Source of the DNA: an uncultured bacterium
GTDB taxonomy: Bacteria > Cyanobacteriota > Vampirovibrionia > Gastranaerophilales > Gastranaerophilaceae
Direction: 5' to 3'
DNA: 64,000 nt
Assembly: GCA_902760645.1 (NCBI GenBank)
Contig: CACWHC010000001.1
Coordinates: forward strand, 1 to 64,000
The notes beneath the pieces were generated by a model, which was not told the DNA's origin, did not search any database, and saw nothing but the letters and a program-made list of their open reading frames with translations. How positions within the stretch are numbered: position 1 is the stretch's first letter; each line of letters starts with the position of its first letter. Shown one piece after another: positions 27,256-36,419 of the stretch. The translations under genes were made by a program, and so were the position numbers.

Positions 27256-28740
27256 GTGGATATGTATAAAAATAATAAAATGCAGTATGTTATTAAAACT
27301 TGTTCCGGAGAAAATCCTCAGGATTTGCAGAACCTGTTGAATGAAATGTCAATGAACGGCTGGGAATTATACAGCCTTAATGAAATGGAAACGGATGACG
27401 GACTCAAGTATAATTGCATTTTTATGTCAGAAACAGCAAGTTCTGACGATGAAAGTGCAGGAGATTTAATCAATATAACATCTTTTAAAAGCCAGATGGA
27501 AAAAATGTTATCACCTGAACTCACCCCGTATGAGAATTGCCTTGATATACAATCAAAAATATCAACTCAGCAAAAAAAGGTTTCAAAAATAAAATCCGAA
27601 CTTGAAGGAGAAGCTCCTGCATCTGTTAACAGAAAAAAATTAAATGACAAAATTTCTGCCGGATTAAAAGAACTTGATGAATTAAAAAGAAAACTTGCAA
27701 GAGCAACGTCACCGGATATAATGTTTTCAAGATTAAAAGAGGACAAATTATCCGTTAATCTGAGTGAAGAATTACTGGATTATGTTGATTCCGAAAAAGA
27801 TTTTTCTGAAGATGATTTAGTGGCAGCTACAGTTAAATCGAGATTAAAACTGACTGATGAATACGGTTATGTTATGCCGCAAATTACGTTTAACGAAGAC
27901 CAAACGCTGAATCCTTATGAATTTTCTATAAAAGTAAGAGGATACGAAGTTCACAAATCCTGCGTATACCCGGCACATACTATGTTTTTTGCAGATGATT
28001 TACACATGGATAAAATGCCCAAAGAAGCGATTAAAGATATAGATACAATTACCGGAAAGAAAATCGTATGGCTGGGAAAAGCTCAGACAAAAGATTTCTG
28101 GGAAAAAGGATTTTCAGGTTCGGAATATATTACAAGGATGTTGGAGTTTTTCGCAATAAAATACGCAGATGAGCTTGTTGATTATGCGGAAATAGAAAAA
28201 TATATTGATGTTGTTGAAAAGGTTAATCCGTTTCTTGTTGAAAATATAATTCCGGATTATATTGCTCTGTCAGATTTAAAATTTATTCTGACAAACTTAA
28301 TCAAAGAAAGAATTTCAATAAAAAACATAGTTTACATATTTGAAAAACTTAATGATTACGCAGATGATTGCCCGAAATCAGACTTACTGAAAAAATTACG
28401 CTTGGCAATGGCAAAGACAATTTGCAGCAAATATGTAAATTCTGACGGAGTAATTACGGTATTTGATTTGAGTGATAAAACACTTGAAGAATTTGCACCA
28501 AGCTGCGAAGAAGATGATTCTTTTGTTATAACAATTGATAGTACCTTTGCAGAAAAACTTGCACAAAAAATAGCCAAAAAAGCTGCCAAACTTGGTATAT
28601 CAGCTCCTATTCTTGTAGTTCCGCTTGAATTCAGACAGCTGTTCTTCACGCTGTTATCAAACTATTTGAATAACATTACTGTCCTGACGATGGAAGAATT
28701 GGGATGTAATTTTAAAATAGAAATTGCAGCAGAAATATAG
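27256..28740 (+). CDS. Soluble FlhA/SctV cytoplasmic-domain homologue fused to a DUF4177-like domain
   Basis: 494 residues with no membrane helix. Residues about 8-58 resemble DUF4177 (QYVIKTCSG...LLNEMSMNGWELYSL). Residues 95-150 are a helical, Lys/Glu-rich linker. Residues about 163-494 match the cytoplasmic domain of FlhA/SctV, the nonameric type III export-gate ring: LNPYEFSIKVRGYEVHKS aligns with LQPNEYRLKIKGNEVAKG, and LSDLKFILTNLIKERISIKN with VGDIQKVLAKLLKEKVSIRN, followed by IFEKLNDYADDC, LAMAKTICSKY and a C-terminal LTMEELGCNF. FlhA normally has about eight N-terminal helices; these are absent. GTG 27256 or ATG 27262 can start it. Neighbours are pdp and a glucanotransferase, not export genes. 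Confidence 0.85.
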   Translation: MDMYKNNKMQYVIKTCSGENPQDLQNLLNEMSMNGWELYSLNEMETDDGLKYNCIFMSETASSDDESAGDLINITSFKSQMEKMLSPELTPYENCLDIQSKISTQQKKVSKIKSELEGEAPASVNRKKLNDKISAGLKELDELKRKLARATSPDIMFSRLKEDKLSVNLSEELLDYVDSEKDFSEDDLVAATVKSRLKLTDEYGYVMPQITFNEDQTLNPYEFSIKVRGYEVHKSCVYPAHTMFFADDLHMDKMPKEAIKDIDTITGKKIVWLGKAQTKDFWEKGFSGSEYITRMLEFFAIKYADELVDYAEIEKYIDVVEKVNPFLVENIIPDYIALSDLKFILTNLIKERISIKNIVYIFEKLNDYADDCPKSDLLKKLRLAMAKTICSKYVNSDGVITVFDLSDKTLEEFAPSCEEDDSFVITIDSTFAEKLAQKIAKKAAKLGISAPILVVPLEFRQLFFTLLSNYLNNITVLTMEELGCNFKIEIAAEI

Positions 28741-28797
28741 TTGAAAAAATTTACAAATAAATAGCAAAAAATTTTTTGTAGAGGTTTTAGATTAACC

Positions 28798-30804
28798 ATG
28801 CTAGTTGGAAAAATTAACGTATATACAAACAATAAAATTCAAAATCATACTTCTGTGCCTTCATTTACCCGTAAATTAGAAAAGGATGAAATACAGGACT
28901 ACAACGAAAATGCCATTCGGGCAGCTTTGGATTATCTTGGCACTCAGTCTGTTGCAATGATTTTACATGGTTCTTGTAATCCTGTAATAGAAAACGATTT
29001 AGGTATAGGTTCACCCTGTAATAAAAAAGCAAAAGAAGTTATTGATTTTGAAAGATTACACGGATTCAACGCAAATCAGCTCGGACCTATGGGCGAAATA
29101 ACAAGAGGAGATATTTCACCATATTCGGCATCCGTATTTGCTCTGAACCGGTTATTTATTGATGCCGATGCTTTAACAAGTGACGAATATGCTCACATTA
29201 TACCTGTAGATGAATTAAAAACCCTTCGTGTAAATTATGAAAATGAACACGGAGCATATACTTATTCAAAATTCTTTGATTCTTTTGCAAACTATGACAA
29301 AATTATCAAGGATGCATATTTGAATTTTAAAGAAAAAGTAAGAGAAAAAGATCCGCAGGCAATAAAACTGGCAAAAGAATATGATGCCTTCAAAGCTAAA
29401 AAACAAAATCGGGCAATGATGGCTGCCATATTTGAAGAATTAAGTAAAGTTTACGGGACAAGGGATACTTCCGTATGGGAGAGCGAAATTGACAGAAATT
29501 TACCTTGGCTGTTAGAACAAAAAAACAAACAGGCACTTGAACGATATAAACAGATTATAAAACGTTCCGGCGAAGACATTAACAGCTACATGTTCGGGCA
29601 ATTCCTCATTAATAAGCAATTAAAAGACAATAAAGCTTATCGGGATTCTGTTGGATTTGAATATATAAATGATAATCTTATAGGAAACGATAAAAGCGAA
29701 GAGTGGATGTATCCGGAGGTATTTTTAAAGGACTACAGACTTGGCTGCCCTGAAGGCGGCAAAGATAACGGACCTCAGCTGTGGGATATTCCGGTAATTG
29801 ATCCGAAAAAATTATTCAATGCAGACGGAACACTCGGACCGGCAGGTCAATTTTTAAAAGATAAACTTGATGCAGGACTTGAATACTGCGAAAATATCCG
29901 TATAGATCACGCACTTGGGGTAGTTGATCCGTATTTATATGACAAGAGAACCGTATATATAACAGACGGACACTTAGACAGAGGAAGATTATACGGCGAC
30001 AATATTTCAAGAATGCAGCATGTTGACCCGCAAGGTGATTACAAGAATATTCTTGAACGTATAGTATTACCAACACTTGCTGAACACGGTATTACTCCGC
30101 AAAAAGCTGTTTGGGAAGACTTGGGAAATCAAACGGACACTTTCAGATACATATATCACGACAAACTTCATATCCCCGGAATGACACAATTACATTGGGA
30201 TAGAGGTGAACTCAAGCCAAGAGAGAATTGGGCATTGATGGGTTCACATGATGAGCCGACAGCAATAAGTCTTATAAAAGAAGACTGGATGAAAAATCAA
30301 TGGGATAACAGTGATACTGCTTGGCATATTGATTACCTTGCAGGATACCTGAACCAAGATGATGCAAGAGTAAAAGAGCGTGAACAGTTTAAACAAAAAC
30401 TGCTGAGCAATCCAATAGAGCGTGTAAAAGCAAAATTTGCCGAGCTGTTTACCACATCTGACAGAGTACAAATTCCTTATACGGATTTCTTTGGAATAGA
30501 AGCAAGATATAATGAAAAAGGTTCGAAGTCTGCAAAAAACTGGAAATTGCGTTTGAATGAAAACTATAAAGATGAATATTACAAAAATCTGCAAAGCAGT
30601 AACCCGACAGCACTGAACATGCCGGAAATACTAAAAATTGCTGTACAGGCAAAGGTTGATCATAGCGTTACACAATATAAGAGAAGCAACGGTAATATTG
30701 AGAATGAAGCAGTTCAGCAATACAGAGAAAAATTAAATGAACAGGTTAAACCAATTTTAAGAAAACTTGATTACTACGAAAAAGTTTTAAAGGAACAAGA
30801 ATAA
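28798..30804 (+). CDS. Divergent GH77 4-alpha-glucanotransferase
   Basis: GH77 enzymes (MalQ, amylomaltase) transfer alpha-1,4-glucan segments. Conserved features are RGDISPYSASVFALNRLFID near 103, GCPEGG...QLWDIPVID near 316-336, RIDHALG (Asp 370, nucleophile), AVWEDLG (Glu 440, acid-base), MGSHDEPT (Asp 485) and a NWKLRL end block. Thus the Asp-Glu-Asp triad is kept. 668 residues is longer than short MalQ forms. The N-terminal 25 residues (YTNN...PSFTRK) look like an added tag, shared with the protein at 59283. Only a weak AGAGG stands 14 nt upstream. Confidence 0.82.
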   Translation: MLVGKINVYTNNKIQNHTSVPSFTRKLEKDEIQDYNENAIRAALDYLGTQSVAMILHGSCNPVIENDLGIGSPCNKKAKEVIDFERLHGFNANQLGPMGEITRGDISPYSASVFALNRLFIDADALTSDEYAHIIPVDELKTLRVNYENEHGAYTYSKFFDSFANYDKIIKDAYLNFKEKVREKDPQAIKLAKEYDAFKAKKQNRAMMAAIFEELSKVYGTRDTSVWESEIDRNLPWLLEQKNKQALERYKQIIKRSGEDINSYMFGQFLINKQLKDNKAYRDSVGFEYINDNLIGNDKSEEWMYPEVFLKDYRLGCPEGGKDNGPQLWDIPVIDPKKLFNADGTLGPAGQFLKDKLDAGLEYCENIRIDHALGVVDPYLYDKRTVYITDGHLDRGRLYGDNISRMQHVDPQGDYKNILERIVLPTLAEHGITPQKAVWEDLGNQTDTFRYIYHDKLHIPGMTQLHWDRGELKPRENWALMGSHDEPTAISLIKEDWMKNQWDNSDTAWHIDYLAGYLNQDDARVKEREQFKQKLLSNPIERVKAKFAELFTTSDRVQIPYTDFFGIEARYNEKGSKSAKNWKLRLNENYKDEYYKNLQSSNPTALNMPEILKIAVQAKVDHSVTQYKRSNGNIENEAVQQYREKLNEQVKPILRKLDYYEKVLKEQE

Positions 30805-30832
30805 TTACATCATTTTCAATTAAGCACAATTA

Positions 30833-30841
30833 TGATAAAAT
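30833..30841 (+). promoter_or_regulatory. Extended -10 box for a leaderless mRNA
   Basis: TGA-TAAAAT ends 6 nt before ATG 30848. Confidence 0.55.
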
Positions 30842-30847
30842 ATAATT

Positions 30848-31747
30848 ATGAGGAGAGCAATACTTACAATTTTATTTGCTGCAGTTCTGTCATTTTACCC
30901 TGCAAATAAGGTAACAGCAGAATATAATGCTGATATGGAACAGAATAATCCGACAATAAATACGGAAGAAACTCCGGTGTTGCCGAGCATATTTATATGG
31001 CAGCTTCCGGATACAGTAACTAATCAGGAAGAAAACACCGATGATTATGCGGATTATTTTGAAGACAATACGCAAGCAGAAAATTCCGATTATGAAGATA
31101 TTTTTTTAACGGATGAAGCTCCTCTCAAGGGTTATCTTGAATTTGTTGAAGACTCAAACGCAATAACTTTGAAAGAAAATCATAACGAACATGTCATAAA
31201 TTTAAGGAAACCGCAAAAATTTAGCGGTAAAAAACTGCAAACACATGATATAAATTTGCCGCAAACAACTTTTTCAAGAAACGTATATACAAGAGCAGGC
31301 AATATAGAATATTATATTGCACCACTTGACGCATCATCAGAAATTACCAAAAAGAAATTAAAGTATGGCAGTTTATCCTTTGGTACATCGTATAATGAGA
31401 GTATTGATACATCCGATTTAGGCTTCACTACTTCATTTTATACAAAATATGAGAATAAATATTTTGCACTAAGCACCTCTTACGACAAAAATTCCGGAGT
31501 AGCATACAGCGAAGTTATTGATAAATTTTCTTTCGCACCTGAGATTAAATTAAACAGATATATTTCAATAAAAGATATTATTACTTCAGATATTACTCGA
31601 AACCGAACCAAAAATGAGATTATACTGTCAATAAAACCTACCAAAAGCGATAGAGTAAGATTTGAGTTTGGAGCTAATCAAACTTATGACCAGAATAATG
31701 CTCTTCTACGTTCACAATTAAAATTTTCTACTAAAGTAAAACTATAG
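30848..31747 (+). CDS. Secreted protein with probable C-terminal beta barrel
   Basis: 299 residues. A signal peptide (MRRAILTILFAAVLSFYPAN) is followed by a long acidic segment (about 40-95, Asp/Glu/Asn). The C-terminal half (about 155-299) has alternating polar and hydrophobic or aromatic residues in 9-11 residue strands, ending LKFSTKVKL, as in small outer-membrane barrels. Leaderless start with TGA-TAAAAT 6 nt before ATG. No family recognised. Confidence 0.65.
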   Translation: MRRAILTILFAAVLSFYPANKVTAEYNADMEQNNPTINTEETPVLPSIFIWQLPDTVTNQEENTDDYADYFEDNTQAENSDYEDIFLTDEAPLKGYLEFVEDSNAITLKENHNEHVINLRKPQKFSGKKLQTHDINLPQTTFSRNVYTRAGNIEYYIAPLDASSEITKKKLKYGSLSFGTSYNESIDTSDLGFTTSFYTKYENKYFALSTSYDKNSGVAYSEVIDKFSFAPEIKLNRYISIKDIITSDITRNRTKNEIILSIKPTKSDRVRFEFGANQTYDQNNALLRSQLKFSTKVKL

Positions 31748-31790
31748 ACAGTCATAGAAATTTTATATATAATTATATTAGGAGTACTGT

Positions 31791-32228
31791 ATGGAAAACG
31801 AACAAAAATATAATGAGCAATCTCCCGATAATAATCCGCAAGTTAACAGCAAGATTGTTGAAAAAGCAAAAAATAAATCAAAAAGGCACAAACGCAAAAT
31901 TGTGTTTTACTATTCGTTTTTGACCTTTGTCCTGCTGTTTTGTATTGTTCAGGTAGGAGCAAGCGTTATCCTCAATACTTCAAAAACTGTTGCCTACCGC
32001 AGTAAAATAAAAACTATGAACAAAGTTCGTGATGAAGCTGAACAGAGAAATAAAGACTTAAAAAACGACATAAAATTGTTCTCAAAAGCCTCAAGCCTTG
32101 AAGAAATTGCGAGAAATAATTTAAAAATGGCAGGAAATAAAGAAGTTCTTGTTATCATAAACAACACACAACCAACATCAACAGGTAAAGAAAAAAAGAA
32201 AAAAAAGCATAGTAAAAACAATGATTAA
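31791..32228 (+). CDS. FtsB/DivIC-like septum formation protein
   Basis: 145 residues. A basic N-terminus (KNKSKRHKRK) precedes one membrane helix (about 41-63). A coiled coil follows (about 72-105) and then LEEIARNNLKMAG, the FtsB/DivIC 'iEeiAR..lgmv' segment. A Lys-rich tail ends the protein. FtsB/DivIC form the FtsQLB (DivIB-FtsL-DivIC) complex in cell division. AGGAG upstream; 17 nt to the TPR gene, so one transcript is likely. Confidence 0.8.
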   Translation: MENEQKYNEQSPDNNPQVNSKIVEKAKNKSKRHKRKIVFYYSFLTFVLLFCIVQVGASVILNTSKTVAYRSKIKTMNKVRDEAEQRNKDLKNDIKLFSKASSLEEIARNNLKMAGNKEVLVIINNTQPTSTGKEKKKKKHSKNND

Positions 32229-32245
32229 ATTACAACGGGGGCATC

Positions 32246-33823
32246 ATGGCAGAGAATGAAGAAATTTTATCATATATAAAAAGAGCATTTGAACTTAAAG
32301 AGCAAGAATGCTACAAGCAAGCTATTGAAATGCTGTATAAAGCAATTGCCCTTGAACCTGATAATACGGAAATTCTGTTCCAGATAGGAGAACTGTATTA
32401 TATGCTCAACAATTATACAAGAGCCATACAATATCCCGAACAGGTTTTAGAACAGGATGGAAACCACATCCCGTCCCTGAAGCTCCTTAAAAATATCTGC
32501 TTAAAACAAAATGAATTATACAGAGCAAAAGAAACTGCCGAAAAAATATATGAATTAGAAAAAACAGACGAAAATCTGTCTTCTTTAATCGATATATACG
32601 GGAAACTTGATTTGTTTGAGGAAATAGAACAATACACTTCCGAAATAGAAAGAAGTGAACTTTGTTTATTGGCTTATGCAAAAACTTGTTATTATGCATT
32701 AAAAATTGATAAAGCAGAAACAATTACAGATAAAGCACTTTGTATAAATCCTGAGAATGAAGATTTACTTGTATTAAAAGGGAAAATATTATTTGATAAG
32801 AATGAGCCTGAAAAAGCAAAGGCTATTTTTTCTAAATTTGATAAAAATACAACTAATCCGGAAGTTTTAAACTACTTAGGATTATTTGCAACAGATGAAT
32901 TGAATTTTATAGAAGCAATTAAATATTTTTCAAAAGCAGGGAATCTGGACAAAAACAACCCGAGATATTTATTTAATCTTGGAAATGCATATTATTTGAA
33001 CGGATGGTATGAAGAATCTGTAGCAGCCTATCAAAAAGCTATTCTTTTGGCTCCTGAAAACTGTGAGTACAGATATGCCATAGCTTACGCATATTATGAA
33101 CACAACAGTTTTGATAAAGCCAAAAAAGAAGTAGATTATATATTGCTTAATAACAACACTCATGCCGGAGCTAAGGTTTTAAGGGCCCTTTTAATGTTTC
33201 ACGACAAAAATTTCATTGAGGCAGAAAATATACTTAAATCTAATATCGCTTCCGGCAGTAATGATAACTTTACACTGTCATCTATTGCAAAAATTGAAGC
33301 AGAACTGGGCAAATATGAAAATGCAGAAAATCATATTAAAGAAATTCTCAAAAGAACAAATCATAATTTAAGCTATAAATATGACCTTGGAGAAATATAT
33401 ATCCGAGAAAAAAAATATACTGAAGCTATTTCTATTGCAAATGAAATTCTGGAAGAAAATCCGAATTATATAGACGGCTACATTCTAGGAGCAAAAGCTG
33501 CATATAACAACAATAATTTGGATGAAGCAAAAAAATACGCTCAGGAAGCACTTTCAACTGATATTAACTGTGATGGTGGTTATTATTATCTTGCTATGGT
33601 AAGGAAAAATGAAGGTGATTATGAAGAAGCCGTTGAATGTATGAAACGGGCCATAATGTACAACGTCAATAATGCGGAATACTATGCGGAAATGGCAGAT
33701 ATATACAGATTGTCCGGAGATAACAAAACTGCGTTTGAATATGTAAAAGAAGCAGAAAATATTGATTCTTCAGAAGAATACAAGCAGCTTTTCCGTCAAT
33801 ATGCGGCCATGAACAGGAAGTAA
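32246..33823 (+). CDS. Tetratricopeptide-repeat protein
   Basis: 525 residues built almost wholly of TPR units, with typical Trp/Leu-Gly-Tyr-Ala-Phe-Ala-Pro positions, for example FQIGELYYMLNNYTRAI, YLFNLGNAYYLNGWYEESV and YYLAMVRKNEGDYEEAV. I count roughly a dozen units. There is no signal peptide or membrane helix, so it is a cytoplasmic scaffold, perhaps for the division protein encoded upstream. AACGGGGG lies upstream of ATG. Partner unknown. Confidence 0.9.
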   Translation: MAENEEILSYIKRAFELKEQECYKQAIEMLYKAIALEPDNTEILFQIGELYYMLNNYTRAIQYPEQVLEQDGNHIPSLKLLKNICLKQNELYRAKETAEKIYELEKTDENLSSLIDIYGKLDLFEEIEQYTSEIERSELCLLAYAKTCYYALKIDKAETITDKALCINPENEDLLVLKGKILFDKNEPEKAKAIFSKFDKNTTNPEVLNYLGLFATDELNFIEAIKYFSKAGNLDKNNPRYLFNLGNAYYLNGWYEESVAAYQKAILLAPENCEYRYAIAYAYYEHNSFDKAKKEVDYILLNNNTHAGAKVLRALLMFHDKNFIEAENILKSNIASGSNDNFTLSSIAKIEAELGKYENAENHIKEILKRTNHNLSYKYDLGEIYIREKKYTEAISIANEILEENPNYIDGYILGAKAAYNNNNLDEAKKYAQEALSTDINCDGGYYYLAMVRKNEGDYEEAVECMKRAIMYNVNNAEYYAEMADIYRLSGDNKTAFEYVKEAENIDSSEEYKQLFRQYAAMNRK

Positions 33824-33897
33824 AAAAAATTTGACGGAATAATAAATATCAGTATAATGTAAATATCATTGAGAATTAAGAGGAGATTTTACATAGC

Positions 33898-34569
33898 ATG
33901 AATTTGAAAAAGATTACATTAACACTTGCCGCAATACTATTGTTACCGATAAGTACACCGGCAAAGTCTGATAATATTGTTATACCGCAAAATTTTCCGG
34001 ATAAATATACCAAAGAATATATTCTGGACGTTATGCCGCTATACAAATCTGTAAGTAAAGAACCGGTAATAATGGCGGCTCTCGATATGCTTATCGGAAC
34101 AACCGGAGAATTTTCCCGTAACGCAATTTTAGGAAATAATTTAAGCCAAAGACCGATGAAAGTAGAATTTAAAAATCTGAGTGAAATAGACAGTAAATAT
34201 GCTAATTTTGATGCACTTGGCTGGAAAAAAGGTAAACAACTATACATATATATAAATGCAAAACATAAAGATGCACCTCCGGGAGCTATAGCAGCCCTCT
34301 TATCACACGAAGCTTTGCATCAGGATGAATACAATTCCGTTGCGGAAGAAACTTATGCCTGGACAATGGAAGCCGCTGTTTGGTGCGAAATTTTAAGAAT
34401 TTATCCAAAAAGTGATGAAAATCTCTCTTCACTTGTAAAACGTGAAAACAACCTAAAAAGGATGTTTGAAAAAGGGAATTATTCCGATAAATACATAAAA
34501 AAAGAAATTCGGGTAAATCCGGGATACAAAAATCTTCCGCAAACATCACCCGGTTTTGAAGACATATAA
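33898..34569 (+). CDS. Secreted HExxH-type putative metallopeptidase
   Basis: 223 residues with a signal peptide (cleavage near PAKS). HEALH at residues 137-141 is a zinc-binding HExxH, and EE at 150-151 or Glu residues in the next helix (EETYAW) could be the third ligand, as in gluzincins. The family is not recognised and the substrate is unknown. AGAGGAG lies about 14 nt before ATG, which is rather far. It stands as a single gene converging with dxs. Confidence 0.65.
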   Translation: MNLKKITLTLAAILLLPISTPAKSDNIVIPQNFPDKYTKEYILDVMPLYKSVSKEPVIMAALDMLIGTTGEFSRNAILGNNLSQRPMKVEFKNLSEIDSKYANFDALGWKKGKQLYIYINAKHKDAPPGAIAALLSHEALHQDEYNSVAEETYAWTMEAAVWCEILRIYPKSDENLSSLVKRENNLKRMFEKGNYSDKYIKKEIRVNPGYKNLPQTSPGFEDI

Positions 34570-34579
34570 AAATTTGAAA

Positions 34580-36355
34580 TTATACACCTACTTTTAAGCA
34601 TTTTACTGCATCAGCAATAATTTGAGAAGTAGTTAATCTGTAACGGGAATATAATTCATCTAAGGAATTTCTGTCCGTAAATTCTTTATTTGCACCATAA
34701 TTCAGGACTTTTACATCAGAATCACCAAGATAACTTGCTATCTTTTCACCAAAACCGCCGTTCAGCTCACCATCTTCAAGCGTGATTACAACATCATGAT
34801 TTGCTTTCAAACCGTCAAGCATATCTTTATCAATACCTGTTATAAAACGGGGATTAATCAATGTCGCATCAATATCAAGTTTGTTTTTAATTTCCTCAAC
34901 AACTTTTTTGCCGAGATTAAAGAAATTACCCAAACCTATAACAGCGATTTTTTCGCCTTCTTTAACCATTTTAAATTTATTGATTTCATTAGAATAGTCT
35001 GTTATATCTTTAATTCCTGTTGAATTTAATCCGCAGGTAGGAACTCTTATTGCAGTGGAATATTTATTTTGATTTACTGACCAGTCAAGCATCCCAAGAT
35101 ATTCTTCTTTATTTGTCGGAGCCAAATAAATCAAATTAGGGATATTTCCCATCATTGCCATATCAAATGTACATAAATGCGTAGCATCCGCACCTGAAAT
35201 ACCACCCCACCAAATAAGTAATGTTATCGGAGAATTGTTCAGGCACAAATCCTGAGATAATTGGTCGTAAGTTCTTTGAATAAACGAACTCATTACATTT
35301 AAAATAGGTTTTGCACCACCCTTTGCGATACCGGAAGAAAAAGCAACTGCATGTTCTTCACAAATACCAACATCAACGTAATGGCTGCCTAACAGTTTTC
35401 TGTAGTTTGCATCGAATCCAAATACTCCCGGAGTACCTGCATTCACAACAACTACTGAATTATCATCTTTAATTTTGTTTAAAATATAATCTTTTGTAAT
35501 ACTGTTCCAATCTTCGCCCGAGCTGTCTTGTGATTTTACAATTTCATTGTTTTCATCAAGAGTATTCGGCATAATCCAGTGGAACATTTCCTTATTTTCA
35601 GTAGCAGCCTTTAATCCGTGACCTTTTTCCGTCACAATATGAACAATTACAGGATGATTTATGTCTTTAACTTTATTAAAACCGTTAATAAGTTTTTCAA
35701 TATCATTACCATCGTCAATAAATAAATAATCAAAACCCAATGATTTAAAGAAATTACATTCAGCCTGACCGTTTGTATCACGGAGCTCTTTTAAATTTTT
35801 ATATAAACCGCCCTCATTAGGAGCAATTGACATATCGTTATCATTAACAACAATTATAATATTCGTACCAAGTACGGCAGCATTATCCAAACCCTCAAAT
35901 GCCTCGCCTCCGCTGAGTGAACCGTCCCCGATAATGGCAATAACATTATATTTTTCGCCTTTCATATCTCTTGCTTTAGCCAAACCTGTTGCAAGGGAAA
36001 CAGAAGTTGAAGTATGTCCGATTTTAAACATATCATGTTCACTTTCTTCCGGGGCGGTATAACCTGTATAAAGGAAATAATTTTCAGGATTAGTAAACCC
36101 TTCTTTTCTGCCTGTCAGGAATTTATGCGGATAACATTGATGTGAAACATCAAATACAAATTTATCCTTAGGCGAATTAAAAACATAATGTAGAGCTATT
36201 GTAGCTTCTGCGATACCTAAATTCGGTCCGCAATGTCCGCTTATTGTATTAACCTTTTTTATAACAAAACCTCTAATCTCATCAGCTAAAGTACTCATTT
36301 CAGCTGCAGATAATTTCTTAACATCATCTGGTGAATTAACTTTATCCAATATCAT
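34580..36355 (-). CDS. dxs: 1-deoxy-D-xylulose-5-phosphate synthase (variant)
   Basis: Thiamine-diphosphate enzyme joining pyruvate and glyceraldehyde-3-phosphate at the start of the MEP isoprenoid pathway. GHCGPNLGIAEATIALHYVF replaces the usual GHLGSNLG; FDVSHQCYPHKFLTGR follows. The TPP motif is GDGSLSGGEAFEGLDN and the transketolase central motif VGICEEHAVAFSSGIA. 591 residues, somewhat short. Its form resembles a Dxs subgroup seen in Clostridia and Enterococci; whether it is the only Dxs here is unknown. AGGAG precedes ATG. Confidence 0.85.
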   Translation of the reverse strand: MILDKVNSPDDVKKLSAAEMSTLADEIRGFVIKKVNTISGHCGPNLGIAEATIALHYVFNSPKDKFVFDVSHQCYPHKFLTGRKEGFTNPENYFLYTGYTAPEESEHDMFKIGHTSTSVSLATGLAKARDMKGEKYNVIAIIGDGSLSGGEAFEGLDNAAVLGTNIIIVVNDNDMSIAPNEGGLYKNLKELRDTNGQAECNFFKSLGFDYLFIDDGNDIEKLINGFNKVKDINHPVIVHIVTEKGHGLKAATENKEMFHWIMPNTLDENNEIVKSQDSSGEDWNSITKDYILNKIKDDNSVVVVNAGTPGVFGFDANYRKLLGSHYVDVGICEEHAVAFSSGIAKGGAKPILNVMSSFIQRTYDQLSQDLCLNNSPITLLIWWGGISGADATHLCTFDMAMMGNIPNLIYLAPTNKEEYLGMLDWSVNQNKYSTAIRVPTCGLNSTGIKDITDYSNEINKFKMVKEGEKIAVIGLGNFFNLGKKVVEEIKNKLDIDATLINPRFITGIDKDMLDGLKANHDVVITLEDGELNGGFGEKIASYLGDSDVKVLNYGANKEFTDRNSLDELYSRYRLTTSQIIADAVKCLKVGV

Positions 36356-36419
36356 CTAAATTTTCTCCTATCTAATATATAATAATTTTATAACTTGATA
36401 ATTACGATTAGTCAAGCTT

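Noticed and set aside
27256-28740. FlhA-like gene as part of a flagellar or type III cluster
   Set aside because: No other export or flagellar gene occurs in the window; neighbours are metabolic and envelope genes.
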